DNA from: Methylobacillus gramineus
GTDB lineage: Bacteria > Pseudomonadota > Gammaproteobacteria > Burkholderiales > Methylophilaceae
Reading direction: 5' to 3'
NCBI RefSeq assembly: GCF_020532675.1
Contig: NZ_JAJAVE010000001.1
Location: forward strand, 62,001 to 126,000
Length of the DNA: 64,000 bases
Position numbers and translations under genes: made by a program
The notes under the pieces: model-generated
Database searches by the model: none
The model's input: the letters and a program-made list of their open reading frames with translations, nothing else
Told to the model about the DNA's origin: nothing
Part shown: one piece after another, positions 28,423 to 36,961 of the stretch
How the letters are laid out: every line of letters starts with the position of its first letter
Position numbering within the stretch: position 1 is the stretch's first letter

Positions 28423-29442
28423 ATGCAAGAACACATTAATCTGAATGAGTGGCGGGAACGAGCTCTTGGTTTTGAACAGGCCACCAATAAAGTGGTGCTG
28501 GGCCTGGAAAAACAAGTCAGGGCACTGACCATTGCGATTTTTTCTCGTGGACATGTATTGCTGGAAGGAGACGTCGGTGTTGGTAAGACTACACTCTTAA
28601 AAGCAGCCTCAAGGTTGCTGGGCGGGTCTTACCAGCGGATTGAGGGGGCAATTGATCTGATGCCTGGTGATTTCCTCTACCACGCATATATTGACCAAAA
28701 TGGCCAGCCTGCGGTAGCACCAGGGCCTTTGCTGCGACATGAAGAAAATCTGGCCGTATTCTTTTTCAACGAAATTAACCGTGCCCGCCCTCAAGCTCAC
28801 TCCTTGCTTTTACGCCTGATGGCTGAGCGCAGTGTGAATGCATTTAACCGCGATTACTCCTTTCCACACTTGACTGTGTTTGCTGACCGTAATCGTCTTG
28901 AGCGCGAAGAAACGTTTGAATTACCTGCTGCCGCACGTGACCGGTTCTTTATGGAAATTTCCGTGTTTGCACCTGATGACAAAGAATTGCAGCGTGATCT
29001 GATGTTCAGTACACGCTTTCATGATGCGGATGCATTGATTAATACGCTTGAGCAAGGCTTGGTTCCTTATGATCAATTGAATGCTGTGTCTGAGGTGATT
29101 CAGGAAACTGTACGCGCTGAGTTGGCGCTTCAGGATTATGCAGTGAATCTCTGGCGCGCCTTGCGTAATCCGGTGGAAGCTGGTGTCGAGATTGAGGATG
29201 TGGATGTCAGCCGCTTGGTGGCTGGTGGTGCCAGTCCACGCGGGATGGCTATGTTGATGCGCGCAGCGCGCACTCGAGCCTGGCTGGAAGGCAGGGATTA
29301 TCTGACACCGGATGATATTCGGGCCGTATTCCAGGACACCGTTGGACATCGCGTATTCTTTACCCCTGCTTATGAGTTGCGCCGAGACCAAATTGCACCG
29401 GCGTTACTTGAGAGCGTCTTGAACAAGACTCCTGCACCTTAA
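28423..29442 (+). CDS. mxaR: MoxR-type AAA ATPase for methanol dehydrogenase maturation
   Basis: This 339-residue MoxR-family AAA+ protein has Walker A GDVGVGKTTL near residue 49 and Walker B-like VFFFNEINRARPQAHSLLL near 110, with the conserved C-terminal lid (ASPRGMAMLMRAART). MoxR ATPases act as chaperones with von Willebrand A proteins to insert cofactors or metals; MxaR is needed for active calcium-loaded methanol dehydrogenase. It opens the mxaRSACKLD block. Confidence 0.94.
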   Translation: MQEHINLNEWRERALGFEQATNKVVLGLEKQVRALTIAIFSRGHVLLEGDVGVGKTTLLKAASRLLGGSYQRIEGAIDLMPGDFLYHAYIDQNGQPAVAPGPLLRHEENLAVFFFNEINRARPQAHSLLLRLMAERSVNAFNRDYSFPHLTVFADRNRLEREETFELPAAARDRFFMEISVFAPDDKELQRDLMFSTRFHDADALINTLEQGLVPYDQLNAVSEVIQETVRAELALQDYAVNLWRALRNPVEAGVEIEDVDVSRLVAGGASPRGMAMLMRAARTRAWLEGRDYLTPDDIRAVFQDTVGHRVFFTPAYELRRDQIAPALLESVLNKTPAP

Positions 29443-29461
29443 ACGGTCTGGCAGGCTTATT

Positions 29462-30325
29462 TTGACAAGCTTTACACCACAGGAATTTTATTACCGCCTG
29501 CACTGGCGAGCACGAGGTGCACAACCTGGCTCTCATGCGACACGCACGCCTGGCAGCGGGGCGGATTTCGCTGGGCACGTTCCTTTTATGGATAATCCAG
29601 ATCCCCGTCGTCTTGATTTACGTGCGAGTTTGCGCGTGATTCCCCGGCGTTATGTGGTGCGGTCCTTTTATGAGCGCGGTGCGATTGTCGTATATGCCTT
29701 GCTGGATACCTCAACCTCCATGCGTTTCGCCGGCAATGTAGAGAAGAAAAAGCTGGTGGCAGATATCACGGCCGCTATTGCCTGGTCTTCTACTCGCAGT
29801 GGTGATGCTTTTTCCCTTGTGGCTTGTGATGATGTTGTACGACAGGATTTGTTTTCTCCGCCCTCGACCAGGCGTGGTATCGCTCAAGAAGTTCACAAGA
29901 AGCTACTGGCAGCAGAAATAAGCCCGCAGGTTGGGGCCCAGGCATTGCCTTATGCGACTGAACAGCTGAGAGCAAGCCGCTCGCTGGTATTCCTGATTTC
30001 TGATTTTCATCTGGATGAAGATTTGCTCACGCGTACATTGTCCGCATTTTCTGCTCATGATGTAGTCCCGGTCGTGCTCTGGGATAGTAGCGAGTATAAA
30101 GATCTTCCCAGTTGGGGGTGGGCGAGGGTAAGGGATATGGAGGGGGGCGGTGACCGGTCTCTATTCCTGCGCGGAAGTCTTACCAGGCAGATCCAGCAGC
30201 GATATTTGCAGCGCAAGGATGACTTGAAAGCCCTTTGTCGCAAATTTGGCGCACGCGCACCGTTTTTTGTTGAAGATAAATTTGATGCCGGATTGCTGAC
30301 GCGACATCTATTGGAGCTGAGTTGA
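29462..30325 (+). CDS. mxaS: DUF58-type protein MxaS
   Basis: The 287-residue protein carries the DUF58 domain (DPRRLDLRASLRVIPRRYVVRSF) and a degenerate von Willebrand A-like region starting ALLDTSTSMRF, a MIDAS-like DxSxS. There is no signal peptide. MxaS is a partner of the MoxR ATPase in calcium insertion. The start is TTG at 29462 with AGG 7 bases upstream. It overlaps mxaA. Confidence 0.9.
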   Translation: MTSFTPQEFYYRLHWRARGAQPGSHATRTPGSGADFAGHVPFMDNPDPRRLDLRASLRVIPRRYVVRSFYERGAIVVYALLDTSTSMRFAGNVEKKKLVADITAAIAWSSTRSGDAFSLVACDDVVRQDLFSPPSTRRGIAQEVHKKLLAAEISPQVGAQALPYATEQLRASRSLVFLISDFHLDEDLLTRTLSAFSAHDVVPVVLWDSSEYKDLPSWGWARVRDMEGGGDRSLFLRGSLTRQIQQRYLQRKDDLKALCRKFGARAPFFVEDKFDAGLLTRHLLELS

Positions 30326-31206
30326 TGCTACGTTTATTGTTACCTTTGTTATTACTCGCATTGCCAGTATTTGCTGCCGAGAAAAGCATCAATGCCCAGT
30401 CTTTTGTCCGGGATGTGGGTTATCGCGTCGGTGATGTTGTGCAGCAGCGGGTTGAAGTTATCACGCCTGAAGGTTATCTGCTTGATGAGTCATCCCTACC
30501 CAAGAAGCTAGGTGCAGGTGCGCATATTGAATTACGCAATGTCGCTATCCAGACCAGTGAGTCTGCTGAAAAAGTTAAACATGTGCTTAACTTCGAATGG
30601 CAGGTATTCCGTACCCTGCGGGATGTCCGTGTCATTCCATTGCGCACGCTGGAACTCAACTTCCGCAAAGGCGATGAGGTATTAGTGGCGAGGTTACAGG
30701 CCGCAGAAATCCTGATGGCACCCATGTTACCCACCATGCTGACCAAGGAGCAAGCGACCCCACGTGAGGCAATTGAGCCTCAGCCACAAGCATGGCAACC
30801 TATCTTGCAGCAATTCGGATTGGCTATTGCAGGCCTGTTGATTACCGCACTTTATTTTGCCTGGCGCTTTGATTATTTACCTTTCCTCGGTAAACGCACT
30901 TCGCCGTTCCGCCAAGCTGCCAGAGATATACGTCGTACTCGCAAGAGCAGTGCGGACACTGCCAATGTGCAGTCCGCGATGCGCATACTGAGCCGTGCGT
31001 TCAATACTTATGCCAAGGCTTCGGTCACCTATGAAAGTCTGTCGCCCCTGTTTGCATCCCATCCTGAATTACACGGTCAGCAAAGAGAGATTGAACAATT
31101 CTTTATGGCGACACAACAGGTGTTTTTTGCCGGAAAAACTGATGCCATGACCCAAGTTCAGGTTGAGAAGCTAGCAAGGCAGCTCAGCCTGCTGGAGACT
31201 CCGTGA
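30325..31206 (+). CDS. mxaA: methanol dehydrogenase calcium-insertion protein MxaA
   Basis: This membrane-anchored protein of about 293 residues has a signal sequence (MLRLLLPLLLLALPVFAA), a periplasmic domain, one transmembrane helix near residues 160-177 (FGLAIAGLLITALYFAW), and a cytoplasmic tail. MxaA, MxaK and MxaL mutants in other methylotrophs make calcium-deficient methanol dehydrogenase. The ATG at 30325 overlaps the mxaS stop (TGATG) with GGAG 8 bases upstream; a TTG at 30322 is an alternative. It overlaps mxaC by GTGA. Confidence 0.88.
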   Translation: MLRLLLPLLLLALPVFAAEKSINAQSFVRDVGYRVGDVVQQRVEVITPEGYLLDESSLPKKLGAGAHIELRNVAIQTSESAEKVKHVLNFEWQVFRTLRDVRVIPLRTLELNFRKGDEVLVARLQAAEILMAPMLPTMLTKEQATPREAIEPQPQAWQPILQQFGLAIAGLLITALYFAWRFDYLPFLGKRTSPFRQAARDIRRTRKSSADTANVQSAMRILSRAFNTYAKASVTYESLSPLFASHPELHGQQREIEQFFMATQQVFFAGKTDAMTQVQVEKLARQLSLLETP

Positions 31207-32204
31207 ACGAGTTTTTGCAAAGTACAGGGGCCGGGTTGCAATCGCCAGGCTGGTTGGTTCTGCTGCTATTGGCTTTATTACCTTTGGTGGTACGCGGGCA
31301 TGCAGCGTTTCCTTACCCCTCTGTTTCCAGATTGCCTGAAGACGAGCTTTCTCTGTGGATAGAACGCTTCTGGCGCTGGTCTGGTGCCTTGGCAATTGCG
31401 ACCTTGGCCGTGGCTATGTCGGGTCCGTATTGGGGCGAGCAGCAAATGGAAAAAGTCGGTCGCGGTGCTCACGTCATGATCGTATTGGATCGAAGTGCCA
31501 GTATGAATGACAGCTTTGCCGATACGCGCACCAAGAATGATGAATCCAAGATGGCAGCGGCTCGACGAGTATTGCAATCATTTGTCGGTAAAAGTCGCGA
31601 AGATTTGCTGGGAATGGTGACATTCAGTACCTCACCTATTCTTGTAGCCCCGCTGGGTGGTGACCGTGAGGCAGTATTGGCGGCGCTACGTGCCACTGAA
31701 GCTGGAGGGATGGGATTCACAGCGGTCGCACGTGGACTTGGGATGGCACTCGATTATTTTGAGGGCAGGCCAGTGACAGGCGCGCGCGCGATCTTGCTGG
31801 TGTCTGACGGTGGTGCGCATTTGGATGTAAAAACGCAGGATATGTTGCGAGAAATGTTTCATCGACAAGGCGCCTCCTTGTATTGGGTATATTTGCGCTC
31901 TGCTAATGGTGCCAGCCTCAAAGATGCGCCTGAGGATGAAAACCGCGATGCTTTCCCTGAATATCAATTGCATGAGTATTTTCAATCACTGGGTGTGAAC
32001 TACCACGTGTATGAGGCAGAAAGTCCACAGGCGGTTGAAGATGCATTGGCAGATATTGCACGCTTGAAAAACCAGCCGGTCAAATATTATGAAGCATCTG
32101 CCCGACAGGATTTAAGCTGGATTTTTTATTTAATCGCGTTGCTTTGTACTGCAGCGCTCTTTGCCTTACACCTGACGGAGGTTAAAAGATGGCGCGCCGT
32201 TTAA
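31203..32204 (+). CDS. mxaC: von Willebrand A-domain protein MxaC
   Basis: This 333-residue protein has an N-terminal membrane helix (about 15-31), a second near 60-78, then a von Willebrand A domain with an intact metal-ion-dependent adhesion site Asp96-x-Ser98-x-Ser100 (LDRSASMNDS). A C-terminal membrane helix lies near 305-325. It is BatA-like in layout and works with the MoxR ATPase MxaR in methanol dehydrogenase activation. The start is GTG, overlapping mxaA. It overlaps mxaK by 16 bases. Confidence 0.92.
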   Translation: MNEFLQSTGAGLQSPGWLVLLLLALLPLVVRGHAAFPYPSVSRLPEDELSLWIERFWRWSGALAIATLAVAMSGPYWGEQQMEKVGRGAHVMIVLDRSASMNDSFADTRTKNDESKMAAARRVLQSFVGKSREDLLGMVTFSTSPILVAPLGGDREAVLAALRATEAGGMGFTAVARGLGMALDYFEGRPVTGARAILLVSDGGAHLDVKTQDMLREMFHRQGASLYWVYLRSANGASLKDAPEDENRDAFPEYQLHEYFQSLGVNYHVYEAESPQAVEDALADIARLKNQPVKYYEASARQDLSWIFYLIALLCTAALFALHLTEVKRWRAV

Positions 32205-32761
32205 GGCTATTTCCATGGATGTTGTTATTGTCGGTGCTGTCTTTGGCAGTATTGGTATGGAGTGGTGTGGAGCTATATAAGGCGCATATTTATAACCGCA
32301 CACTGGCTGCTGATGAAATGCAGGCAGGGAAGTCTGCTAAAGAATTATTTGCCAATGCCTGGCGATTAGCGAATAAAGGACAGACTGACAAGGCATTGGA
32401 GCTTTACGTTGAAGCGGCTGCGAAAGGGGATGATGCCCTGCGTAAAGCGGCTTATTTCAATTCAGGTAATCTGTATTTAAGCCAGAGTGTGGAAATCCTT
32501 GAGGGTGAAGGCTATGTCGCCTGGGACAAAGTGGGGCCTTTGATGTCTTTGTGCAAGGAAAACTACAGCAAGGCGCTGCTGATAGATCCTGAATGGATAG
32601 ACGCAAAATACAATCTTGAGCTGGCTTTAAGGCTTTCTCCGTCATTTGCCGGGGTGAAGACGCCTAACCGCTATAACGAAGATGACGACGATATTGATGA
32701 GGCAGAGAAGCGCCCTGATGGCTGGCCTTCGATTCCTGGTTTTCCTAGAGGGATGCCCTGA
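32189..32761 (+). CDS. mxaK: methanol dehydrogenase maturation protein MxaK
   Basis: This 190-residue protein has an N-terminal membrane helix (about residues 9-28) and a periplasmic part with TPR-like helices (ANAWRLANKGQTDKALELYVEAA, near 55). The C-terminus is acidic and Pro-rich. Position and length identify MxaK, required for calcium insertion. It overlaps mxaC and is 2 bases from mxaL. Confidence 0.88.
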   Translation: MARRLRLFPWMLLLSVLSLAVLVWSGVELYKAHIYNRTLAADEMQAGKSAKELFANAWRLANKGQTDKALELYVEAAAKGDDALRKAAYFNSGNLYLSQSVEILEGEGYVAWDKVGPLMSLCKENYSKALLIDPEWIDAKYNLELALRLSPSFAGVKTPNRYNEDDDDIDEAEKRPDGWPSIPGFPRGMP

Positions 32762-32763
32762 TT

Positions 32764-33783
32764 TTGCATCGCTTCAAATTGTCTAGCCTGAATATACGCG
32801 GGCGGTTGATGCTGCTAACAGTTGTGCTGCTGGCGATTTGCATGTTGCAACCCCATGCTACCTTGCCTCGCCGCGTCTTTGACTGGTTCTTTGTATTGGA
32901 TATCACGCAAAGCATGAACGTGCGTGATTACACCATGGATGGCAAAAGCATCAGCCGCCTGGAGTACTCGAAAAAAGCCATGCGGGAAGCCTTGCGAGAC
33001 CTGCCTTGTGGCTCTACGGTAGCGTTAGGCATGTTTACCGAACGTGGCACACAGAATATTGTGCAGCCGCTAGAGGTGTGTGCGCACTTTTCTGCACTGG
33101 ATCAGACAATTAATCATATGGACTGGCGCATGGCCTGGGCTGCAGATTCTTTTATTACCCACGGTGTGTATAGCGCGCTGGATCTGACGACCAAGCTAGG
33201 CAAGGGAATGCACTTGGCATTTTTCACTGACGGTCACCAGGCACCTCCATCCAATCCAGATTATTTGCCTACCTATGAGGGCAAGCCAGGGGATGTGGAA
33301 GGTATGTTGGTGGGAACTGGTAAAGAAGAGCTTAGTAGAATTCCCAAGCTTGATGAGCACGACAATATCATTGGCTACTGGGAGCTGGAGGAGGTCATGC
33401 GCTTTGCCACCTTCGGCATGTTCACTTCCAAGTCCGTGGCTGATATGGAGTCTGATATGGAAGTGGAAGGGGATGGTTTGAATAACCGTAATGCCTCTCA
33501 CGGACGTAATCCGGCAGAAGACACCAAGGCCAATCTCTCTGGCCTGGAAGAAAAAACGTTAACGCGGATTGCAGATACTACAGGTCTTACCTACAAGCGT
33601 CTAAGCACAGTCCGAACTTTTGCTAACGATGTGACCTCTACAGGGATGGCAAGCTGGCGTTCTGCCAGAACCGATCTGCGTCCATGGTTGGCTTTCCCTG
33701 CCTTGTTACTGATTCTGGCATTTTTTATGCCACCAAGATTTTTCGCTTTCGTTCAACAACATTTGAGGTTTAGAAAAAGATGA
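32764..33783 (+). CDS. mxaL: von Willebrand A-domain protein MxaL
   Basis: This 339-residue BatB-like protein has an N-terminal membrane helix (about 15-35), a von Willebrand A domain and a C-terminal helix (about 302-325). The MIDAS-like motif is Asp46-x-Thr48-x-Ser50 (LDITQSMNV), with Thr replacing the first serine of DxSxS. With MxaC it gives the paired membrane von Willebrand A arrangement seen in MoxR systems. The start is TTG. It overlaps mxaD by ATGA. Confidence 0.9.
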   Translation: MHRFKLSSLNIRGRLMLLTVVLLAICMLQPHATLPRRVFDWFFVLDITQSMNVRDYTMDGKSISRLEYSKKAMREALRDLPCGSTVALGMFTERGTQNIVQPLEVCAHFSALDQTINHMDWRMAWAADSFITHGVYSALDLTTKLGKGMHLAFFTDGHQAPPSNPDYLPTYEGKPGDVEGMLVGTGKEELSRIPKLDEHDNIIGYWELEEVMRFATFGMFTSKSVADMESDMEVEGDGLNNRNASHGRNPAEDTKANLSGLEEKTLTRIADTTGLTYKRLSTVRTFANDVTSTGMASWRSARTDLRPWLAFPALLLILAFFMPPRFFAFVQQHLRFRKR

Positions 33784-34283
33784 GATTATTAATTGCTGTA
33801 TTGAGTATTGCCATTGCGGCTCCTGCATTTGCGCATGGACCTACTCCCCGTAAGACCGATGAGGCAGTCACTGTCAAAGCAACAGCAGATGCAGTGTGGG
33901 CTAAGGTGTCTGAGCCATGCGGCATTGCCAAGTGGCATCCGGAAGTGAAGGCTTGCGAAAAAGTTGATGATAAAACGACGAATATCACCCTGAAAAACGG
34001 TGGCAAGATCCAGCAGCAGGTAGATGAGCTTGATACTGCCAACAAGACGATTTCATATCGCTTGGGCGGTGAAATTGCCCTGGAAGCTTTGCCAGTGAGT
34101 TCACTGACAGGCCGTATCAAGGTCGATGCTGACGGTAGCAATGCTAAAGTGAGCTGGATGGCACGTTTTTATCGGTTTGATACAGGTAATGAGCCTCCAG
34201 AAGGCCAGGATGACGAGACTGCACAGAATGCAGTGGATGGCTTTATCAAAGCCGGTCTTGCAGCACTGGAGTCAGGCAAATAA
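33780..34283 (+). CDS. mxaD: periplasmic methanol dehydrogenase accessory protein MxaD
   Basis: The 167-residue precursor has a signal peptide to about residue 18 (APAFA) and an SRPBCC/START-like domain (VKATADAVWAKVSEPCGIAKWHPEV). MxaD is a 17-kDa periplasmic protein reported to stimulate the interaction of methanol dehydrogenase with cytochrome cL. It is the last gene of the mxa cluster here; mxaE, mxaH and mxaB of other species are not present. Confidence 0.92.
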   Translation: MRLLIAVLSIAIAAPAFAHGPTPRKTDEAVTVKATADAVWAKVSEPCGIAKWHPEVKACEKVDDKTTNITLKNGGKIQQQVDELDTANKTISYRLGGEIALEALPVSSLTGRIKVDADGSNAKVSWMARFYRFDTGNEPPEGQDDETAQNAVDGFIKAGLAALESGK

Positions 34284-34301
34284 TCATCAGGTTTGAAATA
34301 G

Positions 34302-34325
34302 AAAGGGGCGTAAGCCCCTTTTTTT
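34302..34325. terminator. terminator between mxaD and the convergent decarboxylase gene
   Basis: AAGGGGC pairs with GCCCCTT around a 4-base loop, with A residues on the left and a T tract on the right, so it can serve both convergent transcripts. Confidence 0.85.
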
Positions 34326-34330
34326 ATTGG

Positions 34331-35803
34331 TTATTGTGAGGTTGATGTTTCGCTCAGACTGGTGGCTGTGTGCCTGACCATGGCAATTAACTCATCCATA
34401 TCGACTTCACTAGTAAATGGGTTCATCAGTGTGCAGCGTAACCAGATGACACCGTTGATTTCTACTTGTGTGAAATGAAAACTCCCACTGGCCACGATGT
34501 GCTGTCTGATCCGGCTTTGTAAGCGATTGCCGTGTTCAGGGCTGAGTGTGAGGTCCTGATAACGAAAGCAGATAATATTGGTGTCTGGAAGCATGAGTAG
34601 TTCAAGCTGTGGGTTTGCCAGAATCTTGGAAGCCATTTTTTTTGCTTGTGCAAAGGCATGATCAATTAACTGCGCCAAGCCTTGCCGTCCATACAGACTG
34701 AATGCCGCCCATAGTTTCAGTCCCATCATGCGCTTGGTGCATTCTAGCGTGCGATAGCTGATATTAAATGATTCAGCTTCGGCATCATTACCCTGGAACA
34801 GATATGAGGCATCCTGGGCAAAAGCACTGTAACTGGCGTCCTTGTCACGGAATAATACAGCGGACACCGTAGCGGGCATATACAGCAATTTATGCCCATC
34901 CCAGACCAGAGAATCTGCCAGCTCTATTCCCTTTAATAATGCTTTGTGTTGATTCGAGAGCAATGCCGAGGCGCCATGTGCACCATCAACGTGTAACCAT
35001 ACGCTATGGCTTTGGCAATATTCGCCTATGGCTTGCAGGGGATCTAGGCTGCCTGTCGGCGTACAGCCTGCCGTAGCGACTACTGCCATCACAATCTGAT
35101 TGGTAGCAATGCATTGTTCATGGGCTGCTTGCAATGCATCTGGCAACATGCGCCCATTCGCGTCCACTTCAATCGCGATCACTGCATCGGTACCCAGCCC
35201 CATGATGCCAGCAGCACGACTCACTGAATAATGAGAAAATTTTGAAGCCAGAATACGCATTGGCCGGGCATTCTGAAGCCCTTGCTGCCATACGTCAGCG
35301 GCATGCTGGCGGGCTGCCAGCAGGGCGGTGAGATTGGCCTGAGCGCCGCCAGAGGTCAGCACGCCATCGCCTGCATTCCATCCTACTGCAGTATTGAGCC
35401 AACGTATGACCTGGCGCTCTATGAGGGTAGCGCTTGGGCCTGTTTCATATATTGCCATGGCTTGATTGGTCAGCGCCGCGACCAAATCACATAGTGCAGT
35501 TAATGGTAGCGGTGTCGCTATTTGATGACCGAAATTATGCGGATGATGTACAGCCAGGTTACGAGGAATGACGGTGTGTTGCAGCCATTGTAGAAGACCC
35601 TTGCTATCAAGATTTGATACTTCCGGTAATGGTTGCTGCCAGAGTTGGTCGGCAATCTGGGGTTCTTGCCAGTTGAGTATGTTTGATTGGCCTTTAATAT
35701 CATTAGTGAGCTGGTTCGCCAGCAGGTCAATCAAGGCATGCCCTGTATGGCGAAAATCCTCCATATCAAACATCTGACGCAGCCATTCTGCTTGCTGACT
35801 CAT
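34331..35803 (-). CDS. PLP-dependent (aromatic-amino-acid/glutamate-type) decarboxylase
   Basis: This 490-residue group II PLP decarboxylase of the pyridoxal-dependent decarboxylase family (DDC/GAD type) has the PLP lysine in SLVWDGHKLLYMP (Lys305) and the cofactor-contacting WLHVDGAHGASAL upstream. The N-terminal FRHTGHALIDLLANQL and the HPHNFGHQIATPLPLTA block resemble diaminobutyrate and siderophore-pathway decarboxylases as much as aromatic amino acid ones. The substrate cannot be fixed from sequence. The ATG overlaps the stop of the 2OG oxygenase gene by ATGA, so the two form an operon. Confidence 0.8.
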   Translation of the reverse strand: MSQQAEWLRQMFDMEDFRHTGHALIDLLANQLTNDIKGQSNILNWQEPQIADQLWQQPLPEVSNLDSKGLLQWLQHTVIPRNLAVHHPHNFGHQIATPLPLTALCDLVAALTNQAMAIYETGPSATLIERQVIRWLNTAVGWNAGDGVLTSGGAQANLTALLAARQHAADVWQQGLQNARPMRILASKFSHYSVSRAAGIMGLGTDAVIAIEVDANGRMLPDALQAAHEQCIATNQIVMAVVATAGCTPTGSLDPLQAIGEYCQSHSVWLHVDGAHGASALLSNQHKALLKGIELADSLVWDGHKLLYMPATVSAVLFRDKDASYSAFAQDASYLFQGNDAEAESFNISYRTLECTKRMMGLKLWAAFSLYGRQGLAQLIDHAFAQAKKMASKILANPQLELLMLPDTNIICFRYQDLTLSPEHGNRLQSRIRQHIVASGSFHFTQVEINGVIWLRCTLMNPFTSEVDMDELIAMVRHTATSLSETSTSQ

Positions 35804-36438
35804 GGCAGGCTATCGCTTCTTTTCCTGAACCAGCCGGTTAAGCTGATACGCTCTCGTCTAGCTGGTAACACTTCATGCCAGAATTTTGCTGACAAGAAGA
35901 CGACTAAAGTGCCACTGTGCGGCATGACGTCAATAGCCGGAGGCGAGTCTGTTCCTTCCAGATAGATGCGTAATGCGCCGCCATCCTCGGCTTTCCAATC
36001 CTCGTTCAGGTAAAGGATGCAGCTGACCTGTCGCTCCTCATTGCCACGGAATTGGTCCAAATGCTTGCGATAAATGGCGCCCGGTGGATAAATGGCAAAG
36101 TGGTTCTCCAGCTCAAAGAGGCCCAGGTATAAATGACGATTGAGCGCCTCGCGTAATTGTTCCATGCAGGTAAAAAAATCCTGCTGAACGGCGCTGGGTT
36201 CAGTATTGCCAAGCCAGTGAATCAGATCGCCTCTTACAGCGGCATCGAGTTTTGCCATATTCTCTTTGCCAGTGGCTGCACGCTGCATGGCTCCCGCCAG
36301 ATGCAACTGGCGTGCCTCTTGTCTGAGTGCAGCGATAACATCCAGACTGAAAAAGTCTTCAATAACCACGTAGCCCTGATTGGCGATGCCTTCAATGACT
36401 TGGTCTATCTTGAGAGAGAGAGGAATGGTGGAATTCAT
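35800..36438 (-). CDS. 2-oxoglutarate/Fe(II)-dependent oxygenase (prolyl-4-hydroxylase-like)
   Basis: This protein of about 212 residues has the double-stranded beta-helix core of SM-20/PiuC-like 2OG-Fe(II) oxygenases. The metal motif is HLDQF (His-x-Asp), the distal histidine is in FWHEVLPARRERISLTGWF, and the arginine in that segment fits the 2OG-binding Arg. The frame stays open upstream to 36582, but those residues look like read-through of the tRNA-side spacer; MNSTIPLSLKIDQVIEGI is the natural start. An alternative ATG lies at 36450. It is coupled to the decarboxylase. Confidence 0.8.
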   Translation of the reverse strand: MNSTIPLSLKIDQVIEGIANQGYVVIEDFFSLDVIAALRQEARQLHLAGAMQRAATGKENMAKLDAAVRGDLIHWLGNTEPSAVQQDFFTCMEQLREALNRHLYLGLFELENHFAIYPPGAIYRKHLDQFRGNEERQVSCILYLNEDWKAEDGGALRIYLEGTDSPPAIDVMPHSGTLVVFLSAKFWHEVLPARRERISLTGWFRKRSDSLP

Positions 36439-36594
36439 GGCGGTTATCATATGTTTATGCCTATTATAGCGGCAGCACTTGCTGCATGCTGGTTCCAGAC
36501 GACAATCATGAGTGCTTTTTTGCTCACAATGGCATTGCCTGAGTGCGGACATTAAGCTAGAATGCGCAACTCTTTTGTTCAATCAGAACATAAT

Positions 36595-36671
<77 letters not shown>

Positions 36672-36677
36672 CATTTG

Positions 36678-36703
36678 AAAAAGCCGCCTTTGTGCGGCTT
36701 TTT
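36678..36703 (+). terminator. terminator after tRNA-Val
   Basis: AAAAAGCCGC pairs with GCGGCTTTTT around a 6-base loop. Confidence 0.9.
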
Positions 36704-36737
36704 GCATTTCTGCCTTTCCATTCCCGCATTTACATTG

Positions 36738-36755
36738 GTGGTTATAAGTAACCAC
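36738..36755. repeat. 7-bp inverted repeat upstream of the TonB receptor
   Basis: GTGGTTA and TAACCAC are separated by 4 bases, about 207 bases before the receptor start. It could be an operator for the receptor or for tRNA-side transcription. Nothing else clear was seen between the tRNA terminator and the receptor except the ribosome site GGAGG at 36951-36955. Confidence 0.4.
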
Positions 36756-36961
36756 ATGGTTGCATGAAAGTAGCCAACCTGGAGCCAATTGAGCAGGGAT
36801 GGCGTGACTCATGTAAATCATATTTCCTCTAATAAACAGTGCCTTATTTGCTGCGTGGGTGCGTGGCTCAACTCTTGCTGACCCCTTCTTTAGGCTGGCT
36901 AAAAAATCCAGCAATTCCAATAAAAACAAAGTGTTTATGACTATGGGGTTGGAGGGTGCAC